DNA from: Anaerolineaceae bacterium | GTDB lineage: Bacteria > Chloroflexota > Anaerolineae > Anaerolineales > Anaerolineaceae | Direction: 5' to 3' | DNA length: 10,491 bases | NCBI GenBank assembly: GCA_028714615.1 | Contig: JAQTMA010000141.1 | Span: 1-10,491 of the forward strand | Part shown: one piece after another, positions 1 to 6,314 of the stretch | Numbering within the stretch: position 1 is the stretch's first letter | Layout: each line of letters opens with the position of its first letter | Program-made: the position numbers and the translations under genes | The notes under the pieces: model-generated | The model's database searches: none | Seen by the model: only the letters and a program-made list of their open reading frames with translations | What the model was told of the DNA's origin: nothing

Positions 1-1025
1 CCTAATCGGGGGATCTCCATCTCTTCGCACAACGCTTCTAGCCATTGCACCCCATCTTCGGCACGTGCATCCACTCGCCCCGTTAGCATCACTGAGACAT
101 GTTGGTACCGTTGGATGCATGTAGAATACGGTTCGCGTTTCTTGAGTCCATTCAGGTTAACTCTGCAGACCGGGGCAAGCAACCGCGCGCAGATCGCTCC
201 GTGGGGGGCGCCATAGATTCCGCCGATGGACGCTGCAAACCCGTGTACCGCACCCAGTCCAGCATTGGCAAGTGCCATGCCACTTAACAAACTGGCGAAA
301 GACATATCTTCCCTCGGCTTTTCCTCATGCGGAAAATGGTATGCAGCCTTTAAGCTTCGTGCGATTAATGGGATACCAAGTTTACAAAAGCTATCAGTGA
401 GTGGATTTGCTCGAGTGGAAACGTATGGTTCGATCAATTGGGTGAGAGCATCCATCCCGGTTGTAGCGGTAGTTGAGGACGGCAGGCTGTAGGTGAGCTC
501 AGGATCCACTATCGCCACCTTAGGCAGTAGATACGTGCTGCGGAGGCTAGATTTGAACTGATGATCGGGTGAGGCGATCACGGCATTCCGGGTAACCTCC
601 GCACCTGTCCCTGAGGTGGTTGGGATCGCGATAACAGGCAGAGCTGGGGTCTTCAAGGATTTACCTTGGCCAATGCCCTCAAGGTAGTCAATTACATCAC
701 CGGAATTCGTCGCCAACCCGGCGATAACCTTGGCCATATCCAACACACTCCCCCCGCCATACCCGATCACCACATTACAATCTGTTTGACGGGCTCGTTC
801 GGTTCCGCTTCGAACAGTATATACGGTCGGTTCTCCATGGAACTCATAAACTTCAAAAATCAATCCTGATGCTTCAAGCCGGGCGAATAGCCTTTCAGGA
901 TTTGCACCACCCATTCCACATACGACCAGGGCGCGTTTCCCCAGGGTAGCTGATGCCGCACCAACCTCAGAGAGCGATCCTGGGCCGAAAATAATCCTTC
1001 CAGTGGTAGCAAATTCGAAGTGCAT
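1..1025 (-). CDS. Iron-containing alcohol dehydrogenase (3' end outside window)
   Basis: An open frame of 341 codons runs from ATG at 1025 to the left edge without a stop; relatives are usually about 380-400 residues, so the last ~40-60 are missing. The family (PF00465) oxidises alcohols or reduces aldehydes/ketones with NAD(P)H in the cytoplasm, normally with a bound Fe2+ or Zn2+. Visible landmarks are the nucleotide-binding GYGGGSVLDMAK (residues 88-99), the PTTSGTGAE signature (135-143), and metal-site residues D192, H261 and H275. The usual second ligand, His four residues after the Asp, is Gln196 (MDALTQLIEPY), so metal binding may be altered. The start is supported by a GGAAG Shine-Dalgarno 5 nt upstream, inside the end of the preceding gene, which stops 2 nt before the ATG. 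This implies translational coupling with the LsrG-like gene. A maleylacetate reductase-like role is possible, but the substrate cannot be read from sequence. Confidence 0.9.
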   Translation of the reverse strand, partial: MHFEFATTGRIIFGPGSLSEVGAASATLGKRALVVCGMGGANPERLFARLEASGLIFEVYEFHGEPTVYTVRSGTERARQTDCNVVIGYGGGSVLDMAKVIAGLATNSGDVIDYLEGIGQGKSLKTPALPVIAIPTTSGTGAEVTRNAVIASPDHQFKSSLRSTYLLPKVAIVDPELTYSLPSSTTATTGMDALTQLIEPYVSTRANPLTDSFCKLGIPLIARSLKAAYHFPHEEKPREDMSFASLLSGMALANAGLGAVHGFAASIGGIYGAPHGAICARLLAPVCRVNLNGLKKREPYSTCIQRYQHVSVMLTGRVDARAEDGVQWLEALCEEMEIPRL

Positions 1026-1027
1026 GT

Positions 1028-1336
1028 CTACTTCCAATCCAGGTCGGTCGGGAACAAATTCATGTATTGAACACCTACCCGTGGTTCAGCCATCATCTCC
1101 TCGACGAGAAGCCTCCAGGCTTGATAATGTGAAGTCTCGCGGTGCTTCGTACGGTCACCCGGTTTTTGGTAGACCTCAACCAAAATAAACCGGGTCGGAT
1201 CATCCGCTTGCTGGAGAAAGTCGAACCGCAGGACCCCGGGTTCCCGAATACTATTTTGGGCATTTTCCTCGGTGGCGAGAATGAATTCATCGATCATTGT
1301 TGGCTTGACATGAATATGGACGAGATAGTTTTCCAT
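1028..1336 (-). CDS. Antibiotic biosynthesis monooxygenase (ABM) family protein, LsrG/YgiN-like
   Basis: A 102-residue cytoplasmic dimeric alpha+beta barrel type protein. The N-terminal strand (MENYLVHIHVK), the helix IDEFILATEENAQNSI, the EPGVLRFDFLQ strand, the TRFILVEVY strand and the HRETSHYQAW segment (H65, H70) follow the order seen in the AI-2-phosphate isomerase LsrG and the quinol monooxygenase YgiN. Members either oxidise quinols without cofactor or isomerise small carbonyl compounds; the resemblance to LsrG looks closer, but this is by eye. It is the first gene of an operon whose second gene is an iron-containing alcohol dehydrogenase, fitting a short route in which a small hydroxy-carbonyl is rearranged and then reduced or oxidised. 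The ATG at 1336 is preferred: the purine-rich GGAGAAGG upstream leaves a reasonable spacing. A GTG three codons upstream (1345) is only 3 nt from the GGAG. Confidence 0.85.
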   Translation of the reverse strand: MENYLVHIHVKPTMIDEFILATEENAQNSIREPGVLRFDFLQQADDPTRFILVEVYQKPGDRTKHRETSHYQAWRLLVEEMMAEPRVGVQYMNLFPTDLDWK

Positions 1337-1404
1337 TGTAGACACCTTCTCCGTTGGATGTTCTCATTTATTCGAGCCATACCCTGTATTCTATCTTCAA
1401 TCTC

Positions 1405-1517
1405 TTATCTGGATAAACATAGGTGCAATAGGCCCGTCGTTCATGTTTTACACAACACCCTTTGTGGTCCAGGGCTCTGGATAGCTGTGAAAGCGTACCA
1501 ATGTCCGCAATACGGAC
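1405..1517. repeat. Three short inverted repeats in the intergenic/leader region upstream of the RluA-family gene
   Basis: The gap between the ABM gene (minus) and the pseudouridine synthase (plus) holds three perfect small dyads: TTATC-TG-GATAA at 1405-1416, TCCAG-GGCT-CTGGA at 1469-1482 and GTCCG-CAATA-CGGAC at 1503-1517. Only the last is followed by a short T run (TTTA), too short for a convincing terminator. They could be operator sites for one of the divergent units or small hairpins in the leader. I found no clean -35/-10 pair in either direction here, and nothing resembling a tRNA or a known riboswitch. Confidence 0.35.
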
Positions 1518-1600
1518 TTTATGCATCTCAATAAGTGTAGGGGTTTGTATTGAGTGTTTCGCACTCCCGTCAGCCTATTTGTGGTAAAAATAACGCCAGG

Positions 1601-2299
1601 ATGGATGCACCAACGATTGTTATCTGGGAAGACGATGCCCTGCTGGTGGTTGATAAGCCCGCCGGCTTGCTCTCTATCCCGGATGGGTATGACCACAATC
1701 AACCTCACCTCGTCAAGGTTCTGGAACCGTCTTATGGTTCTTTATGGGTCGTTCACCGGCTCGATCGTGAGACCAGCGGTGTGATGATACTGGCTCGCTC
1801 CGCCCGAGCGCACCATTTGCTCAACGACCAATTCGCTGAACGAAGAGTTGAAAAAAGCTACCATGCCCTCATTCTCAGAAATCCTCCCTGGGATGAACTG
1901 AATGTTGAGCAACCTTTACGAAAAGATGGGGATCGCCGGCACCGCACGACCATCGATCCGGTGCACGGTAAACCCGCATCAACCGCCCTGCGCGTGATCG
2001 AGCGGTTCACGAGTTATTGCTTGATTGAAGCGCATCCCCTTACTGGCTATACGCATCAAATCAGGGCACATCTCGCTTTCCTTCATTATCCCATTTTGGC
2101 GGACCAACTATATGGAGCCTCTACCCCAAGTCCAGCTCAACTTCTCCCCATATCTCGAGTTGCTCTGCATGCTTTCCGGCTTGCATGCACTCACCCAATC
2201 ACTGGAGAAGCGCTCGAATTCGAAGCGCCTTACCCACAAGATTTTCAAAATGCGCTCAGAATCCTCCGTGAGGTGCACCCATCCGAGTCAACTCCATGA
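1601..2299 (+). CDS. RluA-family RNA pseudouridine synthase
   Basis: A 232-residue cytoplasmic enzyme that converts specific uridines of rRNA or tRNA to pseudouridine. Landmarks are motif I (DDALLVVDKPAGLLSIP, residues 11-27), the catalytic motif HRLDRETSG with Asp55, the THQIRAHL motif (151-158), the LYGAST segment (170-175) and LHAFRLACTHPITGEALEFEAP (189-210). There is no N-terminal S4 domain, so it resembles the short RluA type more than RluC or RluD; the target uridine cannot be assigned. The usual GRTHQIR reads GYTHQIR here. The ATG at 1601 fits the family's normal N-terminus but has a poor ribosome site (CAGG abutting the ATG). An in-frame TTG at 1550, six nt after AGGGG, would add 17 residues and is a real alternative. 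It stands alone on the plus strand and converges on the GNAT gene. Confidence 0.93.
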   Translation: MDAPTIVIWEDDALLVVDKPAGLLSIPDGYDHNQPHLVKVLEPSYGSLWVVHRLDRETSGVMILARSARAHHLLNDQFAERRVEKSYHALILRNPPWDELNVEQPLRKDGDRRHRTTIDPVHGKPASTALRVIERFTSYCLIEAHPLTGYTHQIRAHLAFLHYPILADQLYGASTPSPAQLLPISRVALHAFRLACTHPITGEALEFEAPYPQDFQNALRILREVHPSESTP

Positions 2300-2371
2300 T
2301 ATCCAGCTCTATCTACCCTCCATTGAAAATCCTCACCTAAGTTTGAATAGGGATCACTCCTCAGATCGCGG

Positions 2372-3499
2372 TTAGATGGATTTCCGGTAAACCCGGTGAT
2401 TCTTATACGGCTGCCCGCCCACATTAACCAGGTCAGCCCGCATTTGTTGGGTGGTTTCTGCTACCTGAGTTAGCTCAGCATGGAGGAAATGATAGTTTTG
2501 TAGTGTTTTTTCCATTTCAGAATACAATAGGGCATTCCCACCCCGGCCTTGGAATTCAGGTAGCACACCGGCGCCATTGAGCGAAACCCACTTCGTTCGC
2601 TTCATATCGATGAAGAGGTCCGCAATCGAGATCGGGTTCAGGTGACCTTTTGCCCGCTGCATGGCTTGTGATACATCCGGAAATCCAAAAAGGAATCCTA
2701 CGATTTCTTCCCCGTGAGTGATTAGCTTGATCAGGTGGGGATCAGCAACCATAAGAACGTTATCCACTGCGTATTTGATCTCTCGAGGGCTAAATGGGTA
2801 ATATTCCCAATTCTTAATAAATGTTTTGTTATAGGCAACGCGGATCTTATCGGCTACCCGCACAAGTTCTTTCTTTGTATTGTAATTTTGGATAACCAAC
2901 GTGCCCCGTTGTTGCACCTTATCGGCAATTAGACGCACTTTGTCAGGTAGGTGGAACGTTTCCCGGTTGATATAGCAAGAAACGAAATCGACCTCTTTCT
3001 CAAATCCCAGTGTTTCCACCAACCTGGGATAATAATCGTAGTTGTAATTCATCATATTCATCATTTGTCGATGCTGGAATCCTTCAACCTGGATCCCATA
3101 GCCATCAAACGGGCTGAATCCTTTTGGACCAACGATCTTATTCAAGCCCCGCTTTTTCGCCCATTCAAAGACGCGTTCGAATAATGAATTGGCGACTTCC
3201 TGGTCGTTAATGCTATCAAATAAGTAGAATTCGCCATCTTTCGTCCCGTGATAGGCATTAAAAGGGCAGTTTTCGATCGCGCTGATGCGACCCACATCCT
3301 CACCATCCCGAACAGCGATAAAAAAATCAGCGACGGAATGTTCAAAAAACGGGTGTTTCTTGAAATTCATCATCATGCGGATATCACTCGAAAAAGGTGG
3401 TACCCATTGTGGACAGGGTTTATATAAGGTGGTATGCACGCGGATGAAGCGATCTACTTGCTGTCTGTTATTGGGATCAACCTTCTCGATCGTTAGCAT
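2372..3499 (-). CDS. GNAT-type acyltransferase, large YghO-like family
   Basis: A 375-residue soluble protein. The C-terminal part carries a GNAT acyl-CoA-binding motif (LPEFQGRGGNALLY, about residues 313-326), preceded by the strand KWVSLNGAGV. The N-terminal half contains the segments PQWVPPF, KKHPFFEHS, GPKGFSPFDGYGIQVEGF and MMNMMNYNYDYYPRLVETLGFEKEVDFVSCY, which I recognise from memory as typical of a widespread large acetyltransferase-like family that includes E. coli YghO; its substrate is unknown to me. The architecture suggests two GNAT-like halves, the first degenerate. The ATG at 3499 is chosen because GGAAGG lies 6 nt upstream; the open frame extends to 3601 but that part looks like leader and covers the predicted -10 box. 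It is transcribed divergently from the SIS-domain gene from a shared control region, which hints at, but does not prove, a link to sugar or cell-envelope metabolism. Confidence is high for the fold and low for the role. Confidence 0.85.
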   Translation of the reverse strand: MLTIEKVDPNNRQQVDRFIRVHTTLYKPCPQWVPPFSSDIRMMMNFKKHPFFEHSVADFFIAVRDGEDVGRISAIENCPFNAYHGTKDGEFYLFDSINDQEVANSLFERVFEWAKKRGLNKIVGPKGFSPFDGYGIQVEGFQHRQMMNMMNYNYDYYPRLVETLGFEKEVDFVSCYINRETFHLPDKVRLIADKVQQRGTLVIQNYNTKKELVRVADKIRVAYNKTFIKNWEYYPFSPREIKYAVDNVLMVADPHLIKLITHGEEIVGFLFGFPDVSQAMQRAKGHLNPISIADLFIDMKRTKWVSLNGAGVLPEFQGRGGNALLYSEMEKTLQNYHFLHAELTQVAETTQQMRADLVNVGGQPYKNHRVYRKSI

Positions 3500-3592
3500 A
3501 GATGTCCTTCCAGGGGTTGATGGTGATTGCCTTTGTTGGATGACCGAACGAAGTATTGAAATGTTTTCACCTGGGGTATTAAGGTTGGGGCG

Positions 3593-3621
3593 AGTATACA
3601 CCCGGATTGGATTCGCTGCAA
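3593..3621 (-). promoter_or_regulatory. Sigma-70-type promoter for the GNAT gene
   Basis: Read on the minus strand: TTGCAG (3621-3616), a 17-bp spacer, then TATACT (3598-3593). Transcription would start near 3586, giving a leader of about 86 nt before the ATG at 3499. Both hexamers and the spacing match the consensus well, and the position upstream of a well-defined ribosome site supports the call. Confidence 0.6.
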
Positions 3622-3630
3622 TTCACAATC

Positions 3631-3666
3631 ACCCCATACGGTTGTGGGGTTAATGAAATAACCCCA
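3631..3666. promoter_or_regulatory. Alternating inverted-repeat array (ACCCCA / TGGGGT / ACCCCA), candidate operator
   Basis: Three 6-bp elements alternate in orientation: ACCCCA at 3631-3636, TGGGGT at 3645-3650 and ACCCCA ending at 3666. The second and third extend into an 8-bp perfect dyad, TGGGGTTA (3645-3652) and TAACCCCA (3659-3666), around the 6-nt spacer ATGAAA. The array lies between the -35 regions of the two divergent promoters and upstream of both predicted start sites. That fits a protein-binding operator serving both genes better than an RNA attenuator. The regulator is not in the window. Confidence 0.5.
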
Positions 3667-3682
3667 ATCATCGAAAATGGTT

Positions 3683-3711
3683 CTTATCTGCCGAATTCCA
3701 GGGTTTATAAT
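3683..3711 (+). promoter_or_regulatory. Promoter for the SIS-domain gene (perfect -10, weak -35)
   Basis: A perfect TATAAT sits at 3706-3711. The -35 position with 17-bp spacing (3683-3688, CTTATC) matches the consensus poorly, which is common for activator-dependent promoters. The start would be near 3718, leaving a leader of about 37 nt with GGAGAG 5 nt before the ATG at 3755. The inverted-repeat array is centred about 60-65 bp upstream of this start, a position typical of activator sites. Confidence 0.55.
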
Positions 3712-3754
3712 GCAGTGACTGCTGATGAAACCCATGGAACTTCGGAGAGAGACA

Positions 3755-4795
3755 ATGACCGATTCGATTCTTCAATCAGAAATCGAGCAGCAACCTGTTG
3801 TCATCCAAAACTTACTGGATCAGGAAACGAAACGGGCGATCAACATCGCCAACCAGTTGCGCGAGCGTTTCCACCACATCGTAATCGCTGCACGGGGAAC
3901 ATCTGACAATGCAGCCCGCTATGCCCAATACCTCTTCGGTTCCCACAACCATTTACCGGTCGCATTGGCAACGCCGTCTTTGTTCACAATTTACGAGGAA
4001 CCACCTCAATTGCTGGATTCATTGGTGGTCGGTATCTCACAATCCGGTCAGTCTCCCGATATTGTTTCTGTATTAGAAGAAGGAAAGAAGCAAAATCGGC
4101 CGACATTGGCGATTGTGAATGATGAGGATTCGCCATTGGCGCAAATCGCCGACTTTGTCATTCCTCTCCACGCCGGTATCGAAAAAGCCACTGCCGCTAC
4201 AAAGACCTATACTGCTTCCCTGGCTGCTCTAGCCTTACTCTCCTCGGTTCTCGTCTCAGATCCCAACCAGGTAGCTAAGCTCAACAACATCCCGGAATGG
4301 ATGCAATTGACTCTGAATGGTCTACAATCTGCACTCAGCCACACCGAACGATACCGCTTCATGGATCAATGTACGGTCATCGGCCGGGGATATAACTACT
4401 CGACTGCCTTTGAAATTGCGTTGAAGATCAAAGAGCTAACCCACGTCTTGGCAGAACCCTATTCATCCGCCGATTTCCGGCATGGACCAATTGCTGTGGT
4501 CCATAAGGGATATCCGGTCGTTTTGATCGCCCCATCCGGCCGGGTTTCGGAGAACATGTCTGAGATGCTTGCTTCACTGCGGGATTTGGATTCGGAGGTA
4601 ATAATGATCTCAGACAACCTAAGCCTTCTCAGCAATGCGAAATTAGCGCTCCCACTCTGTATGGGTATCCCTGAATGGCTATCCCCGCTCGTCTCTGTGC
4701 TGCCAGGCCAGTTGTTCGCATACCGCTTGACGATCGAGAAGGGTTTAAATCCCGATCATCCCCTAGGAATTACCAAGATTACCGAAACTCTCTAG
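3755..4795 (+). CDS. Two-SIS-domain sugar-phosphate isomerase/deaminase (GlmS isomerase-like, NagB-II-like)
   Basis: A 346-residue cytoplasmic protein with two SIS domains (about residues 35-165 and 200-335) and no N-terminal glutaminase domain, so it cannot use glutamine as GlmS does. Domain 1 has ARGTSDNAARYAQYL and the phosphate-binding SQSGQSPD (95-102). Domain 2 has GRGYNYSTAFEIALKIKELTH and FRHGP. Aligned by eye to E. coli GlmS, the isomerase residues Glu488, His504 and Lys603 correspond to Glu227, His243 and Lys341, all present, so the enzyme is probably active. Known functions for this architecture include glucosamine-6-phosphate deaminase (NagB-II), AgaS-type deaminases/isomerases and deglycases; the exact sugar is open. 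The ATG at 3755 has GGAGAG 5 nt upstream and is preferred over in-frame ATGs at 3725 and 3734. A lipoprotein gene follows after 75 nt and may be in the same operon. Confidence 0.92.
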   Translation: MTDSILQSEIEQQPVVIQNLLDQETKRAINIANQLRERFHHIVIAARGTSDNAARYAQYLFGSHNHLPVALATPSLFTIYEEPPQLLDSLVVGISQSGQSPDIVSVLEEGKKQNRPTLAIVNDEDSPLAQIADFVIPLHAGIEKATAATKTYTASLAALALLSSVLVSDPNQVAKLNNIPEWMQLTLNGLQSALSHTERYRFMDQCTVIGRGYNYSTAFEIALKIKELTHVLAEPYSSADFRHGPIAVVHKGYPVVLIAPSGRVSENMSEMLASLRDLDSEVIMISDNLSLLSNAKLALPLCMGIPEWLSPLVSVLPGQLFAYRLTIEKGLNPDHPLGITKITETL

Positions 4796-4813
4796 GAACT
4801 TTCCAACCCAGCC

Positions 4814-4839
4814 AGCGTCTAGGCAGAAAACTAGATGCT
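4814..4839 (+). repeat. Stem-loop between the SIS and lipoprotein genes
   Basis: AGCGTCTAG (4814-4822) can pair with CTAGATGCT (4831-4839) over nine base pairs with one G-U, closing an 8-nt loop GCAGAAAA. No U tract follows, so it is not a standard intrinsic terminator. It could be a processing or mRNA-stabilising hairpin, or a weak attenuator that lowers expression of the downstream gene. Confidence 0.4.
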
Positions 4840-4870
4840 CATACTGCACGTACATATCCCAGGAGGAAAT

Positions 4871-5884
4871 ATGGAACCCCGACATTTATTCTCGCGCTGG
4901 ATTCCCGCCTTACTGATGATCGGTCTGTCTGCTTGTTCCCTGCCGATGAAGCCGGTCCCCGGCAGCTCGGAGGTTGCAACACCAACATCTGAGGTTATCA
5001 TCCTCCCCACCCTTCAACCTACCCTCTCCCTTCCAACGGTGACGACATTCCCCGAGGAAACCGCTACATCGCTGCCCGCCCCAACCCAAAAACCTACGCA
5101 GCCTCCAACACCCACACCTACCCAGGCTAATCCGGTAATTTCCCCGGTGATCGGAACGACCTACGGGGTCATCTTGATCAGTCCTGGAGATACCTTACCG
5201 CTTCGCAGCCAACCCGCATCGACAACTTCCATCGTCGAGAATTTGGACCCGCAGGCAAAAGGAATCACCCTGACCGGAAAAGACGCCAAAGTGGGAGGAA
5301 TTCACTGGGTGGAGGCTAACGTTCCATCAGGCAATACCGGTTGGTTGAACCAAACTAACCTGACTGCCTTTGTCTCACCGCTCTCCTTCTCCACGGACAA
5401 CCAGGTCACTCAGTTGATCGATGCATTCACAGCAGCCCTCAACCAGAAAGATGGCAAACAACTCGCTTCACTAATCAGCCCATTGCATGGATTACGTTTG
5501 CAGTATCTCAGGGGTGGTACGATTGCAATCTACGACCAGGCTAAAGCATCCTGGGTATTTGATAGCTCTTACCAAACGAACTGGGGTTTACATCCGGGCA
5601 GTGGATTGCCTGTTAAAGCATCTTTCTCGCAGGAAGTCTTGCCCGCTCTCTTGGATGTATTGAATAGCAAGGAGACCAAAGTCACATACGAGAATATATC
5701 AACCGGTGGCACTACCTATGACGCCGCCTGGCCGAAAGAGTATGCAAACATCAATTTTCTTTCGTTATATCGCCCTGGACCAGCCTCGCAAGAACAAAAT
5801 TGGCGAACCTGGTTGATAGGTATTGAATATTCAGAAGGGAAGCCTTACCTTTTCGCTCTCAACCAACTAATCTGGGAGCCATAG
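4871..5884 (+). CDS. Secreted lipoprotein with Pro/Thr-rich linker and SH3-like domain
   Basis: A 337-residue predicted lipoprotein. The N-terminus has a basic start, a hydrophobic stretch (about residues 10-20) and a lipobox LSAC with Cys22 as the lipidation site, so it should be anchored on the outer face of the cytoplasmic membrane. Residues 23-95 are rich in Pro, Thr and Ser (PTQKPTQPPTPTPTQ), a flexible stalk through the wall zone. Residues 98-168 resemble a bacterial SH3 domain (YGVILISPGDTLPLRSQP, then HWVEANVPSGNTGWLNQTNL). The remaining ~160 residues form a globular domain that I do not recognise (VTQLIDAFTAALNQKDGKQLASLISP at its start), possibly NTF2-like at first glance. The start at 4871 has a textbook AGGAGG 5 nt upstream; the frame is also open back to 4835. 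It lies 75 nt after the SIS gene on the same strand and converges on the vanZ-like gene. The role is unknown; ligand or wall binding is a guess from the SH3-like part. Confidence 0.85.
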   Translation: MEPRHLFSRWIPALLMIGLSACSLPMKPVPGSSEVATPTSEVIILPTLQPTLSLPTVTTFPEETATSLPAPTQKPTQPPTPTPTQANPVISPVIGTTYGVILISPGDTLPLRSQPASTTSIVENLDPQAKGITLTGKDAKVGGIHWVEANVPSGNTGWLNQTNLTAFVSPLSFSTDNQVTQLIDAFTAALNQKDGKQLASLISPLHGLRLQYLRGGTIAIYDQAKASWVFDSSYQTNWGLHPGSGLPVKASFSQEVLPALLDVLNSKETKVTYENISTGGTTYDAAWPKEYANINFLSLYRPGPASQEQNWRTWLIGIEYSEGKPYLFALNQLIWEP

Positions 5885-5897
5885 ACGCACGGGGTTT

Positions 5898-6311
5898 TCA
5901 ACGTCCATTCCTGCTTAGCTGACCCCAATTGATTCGCTCGCCTGCCCTCATTCTGATCCATAACCAAACGCCTGAAACCGCCCCGATCCCATCAATCCCC
6001 ACGTCAACCAGCCTGGAATGCCTTCCGGGGGTATAGAACTGGTGGAGCTCGTCAGAGGCAGCATACAAGATTGCCAGGGGGATTGCAATCATCCAAGCAC
6101 GCTGCCGTCGTCCACCGATTCCAATGAGATAAGTGATTCCCAGAAAGGCATAACCGATAAAGTGTCCTCCCTTCTTGACCAATGTATCCCAAGCGCCAAA
6201 GTTCTGGATACGATTACTTGGTGTTGCGGATGCCGCATAAATCACAACCATGCATACCAATGCCGGCAACCAGGCGAGGAGTTGTTCCTTTGTAGTTCGC
6301 TTATTCATCAT
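5898..6311 (-). CDS. VanZ-like family membrane protein
   Basis: A 137-residue integral membrane protein with about four hydrophobic segments (roughly residues 11-28, 50-67, 72-86 and 103-119). It carries the VanZ signature: KKGGHFIGYAFLG (47-59) and SDELHQFYTPGRHSRLVDVGIDGIGAVSG (87-114). VanZ of the Tn1546 vancomycin cluster gives low-level teicoplanin resistance, but most chromosomal relatives have no proven function and nothing here points to glycopeptide resistance. The frame is open back to an ATG at 6389, but a promoter-like TTGACT-17-TACTAT lies inside that extension. The preferred start is therefore the tandem ATG-ATG at 6311/6308, which lacks a Shine-Dalgarno and falls at or next to the predicted transcript start. 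It is divergent from the DUF255 gene and its stop is 13 nt from the convergent lipoprotein stop. Confidence 0.88.
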   Translation of the reverse strand: MMNKRTTKEQLLAWLPALVCMVVIYAASATPSNRIQNFGAWDTLVKKGGHFIGYAFLGITYLIGIGGRRQRAWMIAIPLAILYAASDELHQFYTPGRHSRLVDVGIDGIGAVSGVWLWIRMRAGERINWGQLSRNGR

Positions 6312-6314
6312 CGT

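Noticed and set aside
1142..1534. A 130-codon plus-strand open frame over the ABM gene and leader
   Set aside because: It lies mostly antisense to the well-supported ABM gene, has no domain features and no ribosome site; it is a frame shadow.
3500..3601. N-terminal extension of the GNAT protein from 3601
   Set aside because: The extension lacks family features and covers the predicted -10 box; the ATG at 3499 has a strong GGAAGG site.
3631..3666. Transcription attenuator made of mutually exclusive hairpins for the SIS gene
   Set aside because: The array lies upstream of the predicted plus-strand start near 3718 and upstream of the minus-strand start near 3586, so it would not be in either mRNA; a DNA operator is more likely.
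5898..6311. Glycopeptide resistance locus suggested by VanZ
   Set aside because: VanZ-like proteins are common on chromosomes without resistance, and no vanA/H/X/R/S-type neighbours are present.
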